From Flavipsychrobacter sp. (lineage in GTDB: Bacteria > Bacteroidota > Bacteroidia > Chitinophagales > Chitinophagaceae), in the NCBI GenBank assembly GCA_021155965.1, contig JAJNBJ010000019.1, positions 1 to 64,000 on the forward strand: DNA of 64,000 nt. Reading direction: 5' to 3'. Positions 28,477 to 36,987 of the stretch are shown here, in pieces. Position 1 is the stretch's first letter; the number at the start of each line of letters is the position of its first letter. The notes below the pieces were generated by a model that worked only from the letters and a program-made list of their open reading frames with translations, was not told the DNA's origin and searched no databases. The position numbers and the translations under genes were made by a program.

Positions 28477-29386
28477 TACTGCCAACCGCGAAATACGAAT
28501 GTCAAGAACACTGAACGCACCGGTGGAACTGGTGTGGGAAGTATGGACCAACCCTGAACATATTGCGCAATGGTGGGGACCAAATGGTTTCACCAACACC
28601 ATTTCTAAAATGGATGTGAAAGCAGGTGGCGAATGGAACCTGGTTATGCACGGACCAGATAGTACCGACTATAACAACAGGAGCATATACAGGGAAGTGG
28701 TAAAACATGAAAAGATCGTGATGGAGCATATGTCTGCCCCGCACTTTATTGCCACCATCACGTTTAAAGCAGACGGTAACAAAACCCACCTGGACTGGCA
28801 TATGCTATTCGACAGTTCAGAACAATTCATACATGTAGTGAAGACATTCAAAGCTGACGAAGGCCTGAAACAGAACATAGATAAGCTGAACAAGTACCTG
28901 GAAACACAACTTTCATTACGTAAACAATATAAAACAACCAGTATGGCAAGAACAAGCACCTATCTCAATTTCCCCGGCAATACAGAAGAAGCATTCCTGT
29001 TTTATAAATCGGTATTCGGCACTGAATTCAGTGGCAATGGCATACGCAGATTTGGCGACCTGCCTGCAGCCGAAGGACAACCCCCATTATCTGATGCAGA
29101 TAAGAAGCTGATCATCCATGTGGAGCTACCTATACTGGGCGGGCATATGCTGATGGCGACAGATGCACCTGAATCGATGGGCTTTAAAGTGAATTTTGGC
29201 AATAACTATTACATCAACCTGGAACCGGATTCAAGAGAAGAAACCAAAAAACTATTCGAGGCACTCTCTGCCGGTGGACAAATAACCATGGAACTGGGTG
29301 ATATGTTCTGGGGTGGCTATTTCGGGACGTGCATAGATAAGTTCGGTGTTAATTGGATGTTCAATTACACCCAAAGGGAAAATTAA
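28463..29386 (+). CDS. SRPBCC-VOC fusion protein
   Basis: 307 residues in two parts. Residues 1-150 form an AHSA1-type SRPBCC domain (MSRTLNAPVELVWEVWTNPE, QWWGPNGF, a YLE-type end). Residues 161-307 form a PhnB-like VOC domain (ARTSTYLNFPGNTEEAFLFY, GGHMLMATDAPESMG, WGGYFGTCIDKFGVNWMFNY). The joint (28920-28945) reads like an intergenic spacer: a TAA lies one frame away, and the internal ATG at 28943 is a normal VOC start. A small indel may have fused two genes, or this is a sequencing error. The VOC substrate is unknown. Confidence 0.8.
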   Translation: MSQNNTANREIRMSRTLNAPVELVWEVWTNPEHIAQWWGPNGFTNTISKMDVKAGGEWNLVMHGPDSTDYNNRSIYREVVKHEKIVMEHMSAPHFIATITFKADGNKTHLDWHMLFDSSEQFIHVVKTFKADEGLKQNIDKLNKYLETQLSLRKQYKTTSMARTSTYLNFPGNTEEAFLFYKSVFGTEFSGNGIRRFGDLPAAEGQPPLSDADKKLIIHVELPILGGHMLMATDAPESMGFKVNFGNNYYINLEPDSREETKKLFEALSAGGQITMELGDMFWGGYFGTCIDKFGVNWMFNYTQREN

Positions 29387-29407
29387 GAATAGCTTAAACA
29401 GACTAAA

Positions 29408-29902
29408 ATGCAAGCAGAAACTTTTACGCTAGAACGTACATTTAATGCTCCGCGCGAGCTGGTATATAAAGCATGGACCAACCTGGAACACCTTGCACAA
29501 TGGTGGGGGCCAAAAGGGTTTGAGCTGCAGGTTAAGAAGCTGGACCCGCAGCCTGGTGGCATTTTTCACTATGCTGTCATTTCTCCCGCCGGTGATGAGA
29601 TATGGGCGAAATTCATTTTCCGTGAGCTGGTTCCGCCTGAGCGATTGGTTTTTATCAGCTTTTTCTCCGATGCAAGCGGTAATATGGGTAGCCATCCATG
29701 GGCACCCGGCTTGCCCAAGGAGTTCTTGAACGTGATCACGCTAGCGGAAGAGGCAGGCAAAACACGGCTCACGATCACTATTACACCATACAATGCCACT
29801 GCTGCACAGTCAGATTCATTTGCTGAGTCCAGGCCGAGTATGCAGGCAGGCTTTAACGGCACATTCGATAAACTAGACGACCTCCTTATAAAATTAACCT
29901 AA
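29408..29902 (+). CDS. SRPBCC (AHSA1-like) protein
   Basis: 164 residues. FTLERTFNAPRELVYKAWTN, LAQWWGPKGFEL, GGIFHYAVISPAGDEIWAKF and a C-terminal GFNGTFDKLDDLLIKL helix define an AHSA1-like SRPBCC domain of normal length. It lies 21 bp after the fusion gene in the ArsR-controlled operon. Ligand unknown. Confidence 0.9.
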   Translation: MQAETFTLERTFNAPRELVYKAWTNLEHLAQWWGPKGFELQVKKLDPQPGGIFHYAVISPAGDEIWAKFIFRELVPPERLVFISFFSDASGNMGSHPWAPGLPKEFLNVITLAEEAGKTRLTITITPYNATAAQSDSFAESRPSMQAGFNGTFDKLDDLLIKLT

Positions 29903-29919
29903 ACAGAAACACACACTAT

Positions 29920-30294
29920 ATGAAAAAGACAGCCATCATTTACTGGATCTCAACCATTGTGTTTGCAGGGCTTATGCTTTCCTCTGCCATACCTAATGCC
30001 TTGGCTACACCTGAATGGGTGGCGCTTTTTGCTATGCTGGGCTATCCTAAGTATCTCGTTTCCTTTTTGGGTATTGCGAAAATACTGGGTGTGATCGCCA
30101 TACTTATTCCAGGGTTTCCTCGCATCAAAGAATGGGCATATGCCGGACTGGCGTTTGACCTTATCGGTGTCGTTTATTCAAGTTTGGCTATGGGGCCGTT
30201 TAACCCGCAAATGTTATTTATGCTGATCTGGATAGTGCCTGGCATCGTTTCTTATATCTATCACCATAAAAAATTAAAACTCAAACAACCATGA
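29920..30294 (+). CDS. DoxX family membrane protein
   Basis: 124 residues with four predicted membrane helices: IIYWISTIVFAGLMLSSAI, a VALFAMLGYPKYLVSFLGIA segment, LGVIAILIPGFPRIKEWAY, and a last MLFMLIWIVPGIVSYIYHH. The LGYPxYLxxxLGxxKxLGxxxLLxPxxPxxKEWAYAG pattern is typical of DoxX-like proteins found beside ArsR and SRPBCC genes. It starts 17 bp after the SRPBCC gene, and its stop overlaps the next start (ATGA). Confidence 0.9.
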   Translation: MKKTAIIYWISTIVFAGLMLSSAIPNALATPEWVALFAMLGYPKYLVSFLGIAKILGVIAILIPGFPRIKEWAYAGLAFDLIGVVYSSLAMGPFNPQMLFMLIWIVPGIVSYIYHHKKLKLKQP

Positions 30295-30719
30295 ATAACC
30301 AGCCATTTATAATAGAACGCGTTTTCAATGCACCGGTATCACGGGTATGGAAAGCCATTACCGATGAAACCGACATGCGCCAATGGTATTTTACCCTTCC
30401 CGGTTTTAAAGCCGAAGTAGGTTATGAATTCAATTTTACCGGCGGACCAGACGACAGGCGATACCTCCACTTGTGCAAAATAACAGAAGTAGTACCGGAA
30501 CAAAGGTTGACCTATAGCTGGCAGTATGACGGTTATGAAGGTAATTCTTTTGTAACCTTCGAGCTGTTTGCAGAAGGTGATAGAACGAGAATAAAGCTCA
30601 CACATGCCGGACTTGAAACTTTCCCCGCAAATAACCCTGACCTTGCGAAAGAGAATTTTGCTGCAGGCTGGACAGAATTCATTGGTACATCGCTTAAGGA
30701 ATTTGTAGAGAAACAATAA
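30291..30719 (+). CDS. SRPBCC (AHSA1-like) protein
   Basis: 142 residues. IIERVFNAPVSRVWKAITDE, MRQWYFTLPGFKAEVGYEF, RLTYSWQYDGYEGNSFVTFE and a terminal GWTEFIGTSLKEFVE helix fit the AHSA1 group. It overlaps the DoxX gene by 4 bp, so the two are translationally coupled. It is the third SRPBCC domain of this operon. Confidence 0.9.
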   Translation: MNNQPFIIERVFNAPVSRVWKAITDETDMRQWYFTLPGFKAEVGYEFNFTGGPDDRRYLHLCKITEVVPEQRLTYSWQYDGYEGNSFVTFELFAEGDRTRIKLTHAGLETFPANNPDLAKENFAAGWTEFIGTSLKEFVEKQ

Positions 30720-30722
30720 ACC

Positions 30723-30932
30723 ATGATCGAAGTATTCAGAACAAATGTATGTGAAGAAATACAGGCCAGTGAGATCATTGCGCTGCTTCAGCAACATTTC
30801 CCTGGCAGCAAAATAAACTTTGACCTCGAAGACTGTGACAAAGTATTAAGAGTAGAAGCTGATCACATTTTACCCTATCCGGTGAGCAAACTACTGCATT
30901 CGCATGGGCACCTATGCGAAGTATTAGCATAA
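30723..30932 (+). CDS. Small hypothetical protein, HMA-like in layout
   Basis: 69 residues: MIEVFRTNVCEEIQASEII, NFDLEDCDKVLRVEADHI and a terminal HGHLCEVLA. The beta-alpha-beta-beta order and the FDLEDCDxVLRV block occur in small Bacteroidota proteins of ferredoxin-like fold; no CxxC metal motif is seen. It lies 3 bp after the SRPBCC gene and is probably the last gene of the operon. Confidence 0.7.
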   Translation: MIEVFRTNVCEEIQASEIIALLQQHFPGSKINFDLEDCDKVLRVEADHILPYPVSKLLHSHGHLCEVLA

Positions 30933-30971
30933 ACACATTATCTTAGAATCTTTTTCACACACCCGATCCAA

Positions 30972-32369
30972 ATGAGCAATCACAGTAAGGACATTTCTGT
31001 AGCTAAAATATTTTCCATTATTAAGCAGTCGCTGAATGGTGAGCAGCAGGACTATACCAAGGGCAGCATACCACGTGCGGTAGTGCTGCTGGCTATACCT
31101 ATGATACTGGAGCTAAGCCTGGAGAGTGTATTTGCTGTGGTAGATATGTTCTTTGTGGGTAAGCTAGGGCAAAATGCCATACAAACCGTTGGGCTTACAG
31201 AATCTGTTATCACGCTTGTTTATTCCGTTGCTATTGGGTTGAGTACTGCAGCTACCGCTATTGTGGCACGGCGTATTGGCGAAAAGAATGTAGCAGGTGC
31301 AGCGCATGCGGGTGCGCAGTCGCTGGTCGTTTCTTTCCTGGTCGCCACTATAGTAACCGTTGCAGGGATGGTATTTGCCGGTGATATACTTAACCTGATG
31401 GGTGCCAGTGATGAAGTGGTGCGGGAGGGAACTATATTCACCCGAATCATGTTTGGCGGCAGCCTTGTTATTATACTGCTGTTCCTGATCAACGGTATTT
31501 TTCGCGGAGCGGGAGATGCAGCTATGGCTATGAAAAGCCTGTGGTTAGCGAGCCTTACCAATATTATTCTCTGCCCAATATTGATCCATTTCTTTGGGTT
31601 GAAGGGTGCAGCTATTGCTACCGTTACCGGCCGTGCTACGGGTGTGCTTTATCAGTGTTATCACCTTTTTAAAGGCAGCGGTATCGTGAAGTTCAACAAA
31701 GAGCATTTTGGGTTTGATGGCGCGCTTATCCAATCAATAATAAAGATCGCATCCCCTGCCACCTTCCAGTTCATCATTGCCAGCGGCAGCTGGATAGTAC
31801 TGGCGCGGCTGGTTGCTGAAACTGGCGGCACTACCGCATCTGCAGGTTACCAGATAGCCATACGCAACGTGGTGTTCTTTATTCTGCCTGCATGGGGATT
31901 AAGCAATGCAGCCGCAACCCTTGTGGGGCAAAACTTGGGCGCGAAGGAATTCCACCGGGCTGAAAAGAGTGTCATGCTCACTACAAAATACAATGCCATA
32001 TTCATGAGCTTTGTGATGCTGTTGTTCGTATTTTGTTCAAGGTTCATTATACGGCTGTTCTCGCAGGATGAAGCAGTAGTAAAGTATGGCGCAGAATCGC
32101 TGCAGATAATAGGTCTGGGTTATATTTTTTATGGTATCGGTATGGTAATGACGCAGGCACTAAATGGTGCGGGCGATACGCGCACACCTACCATTATTTA
32201 CTTTATTGGTTTCTGGCTTTTCCAGATACCGTTGGCTTATCTGCTGGCATACACATTCAACCTTGGGTCAAAAGGCGCATTTATTGCAATACCTGCAGCA
32301 GAAACATTGATCGCTATAGTAGCCTGGTACTACTTCAAAAAGGGTAAATGGAAAGAGGTAAAAGTGTAG
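30972..32369 (+). CDS. MATE family efflux transporter
   Basis: 465 residues and twelve predicted membrane helices in two six-helix halves. The first half opens with IPRAVVLLAIPMILELSLES and VDMFFVGKLGQNAIQTVGL. A repeated MFGGSLVIILLFLINGIFRGAG block and the second-half NAAATLVGQNLGAKEFHRAE and GAGDTRTPTIIYFIGFWLFQ are typical of MATE proteins. It would export cationic compounds using H+ or Na+; the substrate is unknown. It starts 39 bp after the small gene and may be co-transcribed. Confidence 0.93.
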   Translation: MSNHSKDISVAKIFSIIKQSLNGEQQDYTKGSIPRAVVLLAIPMILELSLESVFAVVDMFFVGKLGQNAIQTVGLTESVITLVYSVAIGLSTAATAIVARRIGEKNVAGAAHAGAQSLVVSFLVATIVTVAGMVFAGDILNLMGASDEVVREGTIFTRIMFGGSLVIILLFLINGIFRGAGDAAMAMKSLWLASLTNIILCPILIHFFGLKGAAIATVTGRATGVLYQCYHLFKGSGIVKFNKEHFGFDGALIQSIIKIASPATFQFIIASGSWIVLARLVAETGGTTASAGYQIAIRNVVFFILPAWGLSNAAATLVGQNLGAKEFHRAEKSVMLTTKYNAIFMSFVMLLFVFCSRFIIRLFSQDEAVVKYGAESLQIIGLGYIFYGIGMVMTQALNGAGDTRTPTIIYFIGFWLFQIPLAYLLAYTFNLGSKGAFIAIPAAETLIAIVAWYYFKKGKWKEVKV

Positions 32370-32396
32370 TTGCAACAGATGTGTTAACTTAGCTAT

Positions 32397-32933
32397 ATGC
32401 AATTCGACAATTACACTATCAGATATGTATCTATAGACGATCTACATGATTACTTCAATCTCATTGATAACAACCGTTTGCGGTTGGAAGATTTCTTTGC
32501 GGGAACAGTAGCCATTACCAAAACGATAGACGATACCAAAATCCACCTTGAAGACGTAACCACTAAACTGGCACAAAGAAAATATTTTCCGTTCGTGGTG
32601 GTTGATAATACTACCGGCATGATCATCGCTTCCATACAGGTGAAAAGCGTGGACTGGAGCATACCAAAAGCAGAATTAGGCTATTATATTGATGTTCATT
32701 ATGAAGGCAAGGGCATTATCAGGAAAGCAACTGCGCTGATCATAGATTTTTGCCTGAACGAACTGAAAATGGAGAAAGTGTATATCAGGACCCATGAAAG
32801 CAACATCCCCAGCATAAAGGTTGCCGAGAAAAATGGGTTTGAATATGAAGGCACCATCCGTAAAGATTATAAAACCACGAGCGGAAAAGTTGTAGATATA
32901 ATGTATTTCGGTTTGCTGCGCGAAAATAAGTAG
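32397..32933 (+). CDS. GNAT family acetyltransferase, RimL-like
   Basis: 178 residues. AELGYYIDVHYEGKGIIRKA gives the acetyl-CoA-binding loop, followed by KVYIRTHESNIPSIKVAEKN and GFEYEGTIRKDYKT, the signature of ribosomal-protein alanine acetyltransferase-like GNATs (GNAT_3). Substrate unknown. It follows the MATE gene by 27 bp. Confidence 0.88.
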   Translation: MQFDNYTIRYVSIDDLHDYFNLIDNNRLRLEDFFAGTVAITKTIDDTKIHLEDVTTKLAQRKYFPFVVVDNTTGMIIASIQVKSVDWSIPKAELGYYIDVHYEGKGIIRKATALIIDFCLNELKMEKVYIRTHESNIPSIKVAEKNGFEYEGTIRKDYKTTSGKVVDIMYFGLLRENK

Positions 32934-32981
32934 GGGCTCAAAATTTTGCGCCCCTACAATACAATGTGATCGTCCATTGTC

Positions 32982-33848
32982 TTATTCCACTTTCACCATC
33001 TTCTCCTGCAGCATAGCATCCCCTTCTTTAAGGCGTATGTAATATCTGCCGGCCTGTACATTCTCCGCTTCAAACTCTACTTCAAAGCGGTGCCCCCTTG
33101 CCGGGAACGGCTGGTTCTCGAAAACAGGCTGTATCATCGTGCCCGCGGAATCATACACACCTAAGGTCAATGTCTTAGGGGATTCAGTACGTATCTCAAA
33201 CTGCGCAATAATCTTTAGCATTTTCGGATTGTAGGCAGGAGAACCCGGGTTTTGCTCATCGGGCACTAATGTGTAGTAGTCGGGCTTAGGCTTTCCGGTA
33301 GTAGCGCTGATCAGTTCTATCAGTTTTTTAGATACCACATCTCGTGCAGGGTCATACACCCCACTCAGCGAATGATCATTCGTTATAGCCCATACCGCAT
33401 GCTGACCCAGGTAGTCGAATAGCGCATTTGTTTTAATGAAACGCAATATTTTCACCAGCGTATCGCTGCCTATACGATCGAAAGAGTATGCGAGGTCTCT
33501 TTTCGGGCAGCCTTTTGGTGCGTTGCCGCAAAAGGTCTGCACCAGCACCTCTCCCTGCGCATGCGGCAACACAGCCAGCGTTTCCTCTCCTGCAAGTACC
33601 ATAGGTTGGTAGTTGCCTTCATCTGGTTTCAGTATCATGCCCAGGTCCACTGTTATCTGCATCACCGATTTGGTGTTATTAGTAACGAAGAGCTTCGTGG
33701 TCTTGCCCGTGTACATACCCTCAACGTTTACCGCTGTAAGCTTCACAGAATTATCTTTCAAGGCTTCTGACAGGCTTTTTTTAGTATTGGCTGCGGTGGC
33801 TGCCAGTGGCAGTACAAAGAGCAGGAAGATGCACAACAGGTTTCTCAT
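32982..33848 (-). CDS. Secreted protein of unknown function with a sorting-domain-like C-terminus
   Basis: A start at 33848 gives 288 residues with a Sec signal (MRNLLCIFLLFVLPLAATAA); longer in-frame starts would bury the signal. The mature part has a VNVEGMYTGKTTKLFVTNNT strand, an AVLPHAQGEVLVQTFCGN segment, and a C-terminal beta domain (LTLGVYDSAGTMIQPVFENQ, GRYYIRLKEGDAMLQEKMVK) that resembles a FlgD/T9SS-type tail. Function is unknown. A TACCAC-N4-GTGGTA palindrome lies 76 bp upstream of the start. Confidence 0.6.
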   Translation of the reverse strand: MRNLLCIFLLFVLPLAATAANTKKSLSEALKDNSVKLTAVNVEGMYTGKTTKLFVTNNTKSVMQITVDLGMILKPDEGNYQPMVLAGEETLAVLPHAQGEVLVQTFCGNAPKGCPKRDLAYSFDRIGSDTLVKILRFIKTNALFDYLGQHAVWAITNDHSLSGVYDPARDVVSKKLIELISATTGKPKPDYYTLVPDEQNPGSPAYNPKMLKIIAQFEIRTESPKTLTLGVYDSAGTMIQPVFENQPFPARGHRFEVEFEAENVQAGRYYIRLKEGDAMLQEKMVKVE

Positions 33849-34189
33849 AAATAACAGATTTTCAGTAAAACAACGAAAATAATAGATCAACTAATATACC
33901 GGAATACCGCGAAGAGGGTAAATTACCACGAAAGTGGTACAACAAACGGCAGGCTACTATATTATTTTTGTAATGACCCAACTTCTGAGGCAAGGTTTAC
34001 GTCTTATTATGTACACAGGGTTAAAAATTTGAAAAAAATCGGAAGAAAAATTTGGTAATATCATAAATTTTAACTTTTTTGCATCAAATAATCTCAAAAA
34101 ACACTTCTCTATAGGCGAAACTTCTACTTAACCAACATTTTCAAACGTATGGCGTGATCGTTACGTAACGTTTAAAACCGGTAGAAGTT
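33849..34189. other. Divergent promoter region
   Basis: About 340 bp of AT-rich intergenic DNA between the secreted-protein gene (-) and the ECF sigma gene (+). It contains the palindrome at 33924-33939 and no coding frame. No RNA gene was recognised. Confidence 0.5.
33924..33939. promoter_or_regulatory. Perfect palindrome TACCACGAAAGTGGTA
   Basis: A 6-bp arm pair around GAAA, 76 bp upstream of the secreted-protein start. A site of the same architecture (TACCACTATCGTGGTA) lies at 48813-48828. Confidence 0.55.
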
Positions 34190-34768
34190 ATGCGCTTTCT
34201 CCATCTATCAGATGCCGAACTCATCCATGAATATATTCATGGACATGAACAAGCCCTTGAGGTATTGATCAACCGTTATAAGGACAAGGTGTATACCTCT
34301 GTCTACATGCTGGTAAAAGATAAATACCTGGCTGAAGATATTTTCCAGGATGCCTTCCTGAAAATGATCAAAACCATAAAAGAAGGCCGCTATGCCGAGC
34401 AGGGCAAGTTCCTGCCATGGGCAATACGGGTTGCCCACAACCTGTGTATGGACCATTTCCGCCGGTCGAAACAGCAAATCCCGGTTACTTTGCCGGATGG
34501 GCAGGACATTTCTGTACTGTTTGGTGCCGGGGATATGGCATCAGACGGCATAGAAAAACGCCAGGTACACGAAAGTGTGCGCAAACTGGTGGAAGGCCTG
34601 CCGGAGGAACAAAGAGAAGTAATTGTGCTGCGTATCTATTCCGACCTTAGCTTTAAGGAGATATCAGAGCTTACGGGAGTAAGCATCAATACAGCCTTAG
34701 GTAGAATGAGATACGCATTAATAAATCTTAGAAAGTTAATAGAAGATAAGGAATTGGTATTGCGCTAA
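34190..34768 (+). CDS. ECF RNA polymerase sigma factor
   Basis: 192 residues. Region 2 contains ALEVLINRYKDKVYTSVYML, LAEDIFQDAFLKMIKTI and LPWAIRVAHNLCMDHFRRSK. Region 4 contains GLPEEQREVIVLRIYSDLSF, KEISELTGVSINTALGRMRY and the final helix LINLRKLIE. The lengths of both regions and the linker are normal for ECF factors. No anti-sigma gene adjoins: the next gene is rsmE, preceded by its own promoter. The signal it responds to is unknown. Confidence 0.92.
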   Translation: MRFLHLSDAELIHEYIHGHEQALEVLINRYKDKVYTSVYMLVKDKYLAEDIFQDAFLKMIKTIKEGRYAEQGKFLPWAIRVAHNLCMDHFRRSKQQIPVTLPDGQDISVLFGAGDMASDGIEKRQVHESVRKLVEGLPEEQREVIVLRIYSDLSFKEISELTGVSINTALGRMRYALINLRKLIEDKELVLR

Positions 34769-34790
34769 ATACCTTTTTGCCCTATATTTG
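34758..34790 (+). promoter_or_regulatory. Promoter of rsmE
   Basis: TATATTTG at 34783-34790 is an exact -7 box, with TATTG (34758-34762) about 20 bp upstream as the -33. Only 8 bp separate the box from the ATG at 34799, so the transcript would have almost no leader. It starts inside the end of the sigma gene. Confidence 0.5.
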
Positions 34791-34798
34791 TGCCCCGT

Positions 34799-35515
34799 AT
34801 GCCCAAACTACCCAGTTTTTTTTACAACGGCCCATTGGTCGAAGATAGTACCGTAACCCTGGATGCAGACACCGCCAAACACATCTGGCAGGTATTACGC
34901 ATGGTTCCTGATGACAAGATCCTCCTTACAGATGGCAAAGGCTCTGTAGCCGAAGGACATATACATGTGGCAGAACGCCATAAGTGTAATGTTTCTGTCG
35001 GCCCGGTATCGTACCATCCCCGCCAGGGCGGCATTTTACACCTTGCCGTAGGTTTTACGAAGAACAATAGCCGCAATGAGTGGCTGCTGGAAAAAGCGAC
35101 CGAACTGGGCGTGGGCACTATCGTCCCGCTCATTGCTTCCCGCTCGGAAAAAACACACATCCGCCACGACCGCTGGCACAAAATATTGCAATCAGCCGTG
35201 CTGCAATCGCAGCAATATTATATTCCGGTATTAACGGAGACCATGCCATTCAAAACCGTAATGCAGCAATATGGCTCAGTATCCCAAAAATTTGTAGCAC
35301 ATTGTTTCGATGATGGGAACAAGCGGCCAATTTCTGAAATGTTAAAACCTGCAGCTGAGACCATTTTACTCATAGGCCCGGAAGGGGATTTCACCCCGGA
35401 TGAAGTAAATTTGTGTGCAAAGCATGGGTTTACACCTGTGTCTCTGGGTACACAAAGGCTGCGTACCGAAACCGCTGCAATAGCAGCTGCAGCCTGGTTC
35501 AATCTGAATTTTTGA
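34799..35515 (+). CDS. rsmE: 16S rRNA m3U1498 methyltransferase
   Basis: A start at 34799 gives 238 residues; the GTG nine bases earlier lies on the promoter box. PUA-like N-terminal domain (SFFYNGPLVEDSTVTLDADT, KHIWQVLRM) followed by a SPOUT domain with a trefoil knot: VGFTKNNSRNEWLLEKATEL, VPLIASRSEK, then LLIGPEGDFTPDEV and SLGTQRLRTETAAIAA, which bind SAM. It methylates N3 of U1498 in the 30S subunit. Its stop overlaps the start of the DUF4159 gene by one base. Confidence 0.93.
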   Translation: MPKLPSFFYNGPLVEDSTVTLDADTAKHIWQVLRMVPDDKILLTDGKGSVAEGHIHVAERHKCNVSVGPVSYHPRQGGILHLAVGFTKNNSRNEWLLEKATELGVGTIVPLIASRSEKTHIRHDRWHKILQSAVLQSQQYYIPVLTETMPFKTVMQQYGSVSQKFVAHCFDDGNKRPISEMLKPAAETILLIGPEGDFTPDEVNLCAKHGFTPVSLGTQRLRTETAAIAAAAWFNLNF

Positions 35516-36189
35516 TGCGAAAGGTTAGGTTTTTATTACTGCTCATTATCACTGTTTTTTTTAGCACAGGCTACTCCAATGCCCAGGGCATGAAGCTGGG
35601 ACTGATGGTTTATAATGGCGGTGGCGATTGGTATGCCAACCCTACTGCACTGAAGAACCTTGCAATGTTTTGCAACGAACAATTGCATACCAACTTCGAT
35701 CTTACCGAAGCACATGTAGAGGTGGGCAGCCCGGATATCTTCAATTACCCTTTCATTCACATGACAGGCCATGGACGCTGGGCACTGAACGATGCCGAAG
35801 CGCAAAACCTGAGGAAATACCTTGAAGGTGGCGGATTTCTGCATATAGATGATAACTACGGGCTTGACCCTTATGTGCGTCCTGCACTAAAAAAAGTTTT
35901 TCCTGAATTGGAACTGGTGGAGCTTCCTTTTAACCATGCTATCTATCATCAGAAATTTAATTTTGCAAACGGTCTTCCCAAAGTACATGAGCATGACAGC
36001 AAGCCTCCCAAAGGCTATGGGCTGATCTATAAAGGCAGGGTGGTATGTTATTACAGCTTCGAAACCGACCTTGGTGATGGGTGGGAGGATCCCGATGTGC
36101 ACCGCGATAGTCCTGAAAAACGCACGCAAGCATTGCAAATGGGGGCGAATCTTATACAATACGTTTTTGCCAACAACATTATAGAATAA
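35515..36189 (+). CDS. DUF4159 secreted protein
   Basis: A start at 35515, overlapping the rsmE stop (TGATG), gives 224 residues with a signal peptide (MRKVRFLLLLIITVFFSTGY). The rest matches DUF4159: GLMVYNGGGDWYANPTALKN, FIHMTGHGRWALNDAEAQNL, YLEGGGFLHIDDNYGLDPYV and ELPFNHAIYHQKFNF. The fold is thought to resemble glutamine amidotransferase-like domains, without a proven activity. An in-frame start at 35413 lies within rsmE and is rejected. Confidence 0.88.
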   Translation: MRKVRFLLLLIITVFFSTGYSNAQGMKLGLMVYNGGGDWYANPTALKNLAMFCNEQLHTNFDLTEAHVEVGSPDIFNYPFIHMTGHGRWALNDAEAQNLRKYLEGGGFLHIDDNYGLDPYVRPALKKVFPELELVELPFNHAIYHQKFNFANGLPKVHEHDSKPPKGYGLIYKGRVVCYYSFETDLGDGWEDPDVHRDSPEKRTQALQMGANLIQYVFANNIIE

Positions 36190-36221
36190 AAAAGCAGGCT
36201 CTGGAAGCCTGCTTTTTTATA
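36186..36221. terminator. Terminator between DUF4159 gene and DUF1579 gene
   Basis: A 13-bp perfect stem AAAAAAGCAGGCT / AGCCTGCTTTTTT with loop CTGGA overlapping the stop. A and T runs on both sides make it usable by the two convergent genes. Confidence 0.85.
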
Positions 36222-36235
36222 GTTGCATCTAACAA

Positions 36236-36880
36236 TTATTTCTTTACCAATTTCATTTCCATTGTTTTATATTCGCTGCCACCTGCAGGGGTCATAAACA
36301 TTTCCATGTAGTGATTTTTGTCATCTACTATTTTGTAGGTTTGCCTCATCTCGCAGTCTTTGCCGGTAGTGCAGTCGGTCATTTTTCCCTTCAGGTTCAT
36401 TGTTTTGGTCGCCTCATCATAAGTTCCTTCCATAACCATGATGCCTGTTCCCATATTATCGATCCATGTGTTTACAAACATTTTCTTAGAATTGTCGTAG
36501 GCTAAGGTGCTAGTACCCTCAAAAGGCATTCCACCCCAATCGCCTTTGTGTGTCGACTGCTGGTAACGGCCTCCAAAAATCATTTTATTCTCGCAGGAAC
36601 CGGTACTTTTAGTTGGTGGCTTCGATGGATCCATCCACATCGTGGTCTCTGTATTCCATTTACCATCAGATGTAGCAAGCATTTTGTGCATTTCACCAGG
36701 TGTGGCATACTCCATCATTTTCTTCATCATAGTAGCAGAATCCATTGGTGGCGGAGCTTCTTCCTTTGCAGGTGCGGTTGCAGTTGCAACCGTATCAGCC
36801 GGCGGTGTAGTAGTTGTTTCAGTAGTGTTGTTGCAGCCTATCATTGCCACAACAACAAATAGTAAAGCTGTCTTTTTCAT
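36236..36880 (-). CDS. DUF1579 lipoprotein
   Basis: A start at 36880 gives 214 residues: MKKTALLFVVVAMIGC with a lipobox Cys at 16, then a Thr/Pro-rich linker and the DUF1579 domain. Typical pieces are HKMLATSDGKWNTETTMWMD, FGGRYQQSTHKGDWGGMPFE and YDNSKKMFVNTWIDNMGTG. The domain is a lipocalin-like barrel of unknown role. The protein is unusually Met- and Thr-rich. Confidence 0.85.
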   Translation of the reverse strand: MKKTALLFVVVAMIGCNNTTETTTTPPADTVATATAPAKEEAPPPMDSATMMKKMMEYATPGEMHKMLATSDGKWNTETTMWMDPSKPPTKSTGSCENKMIFGGRYQQSTHKGDWGGMPFEGTSTLAYDNSKKMFVNTWIDNMGTGIMVMEGTYDEATKTMNLKGKMTDCTTGKDCEMRQTYKIVDDKNHYMEMFMTPAGGSEYKTMEMKLVKK

Positions 36881-36987
36881 AGATAAATTTTTTGCCAAAA
36901 TATAAAAAACTTACCGATGTTTCAAACCTATATAGAAAAACAAATTATTAAGAATAGGTTTTCATTTCGTTTAGTACATTTATCCCC

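Noticed and set aside
35413-35514. An upstream in-frame start for the DUF4159 gene.
   Set aside because: It would place 34 residues within rsmE before a clean signal peptide that starts at 35515.
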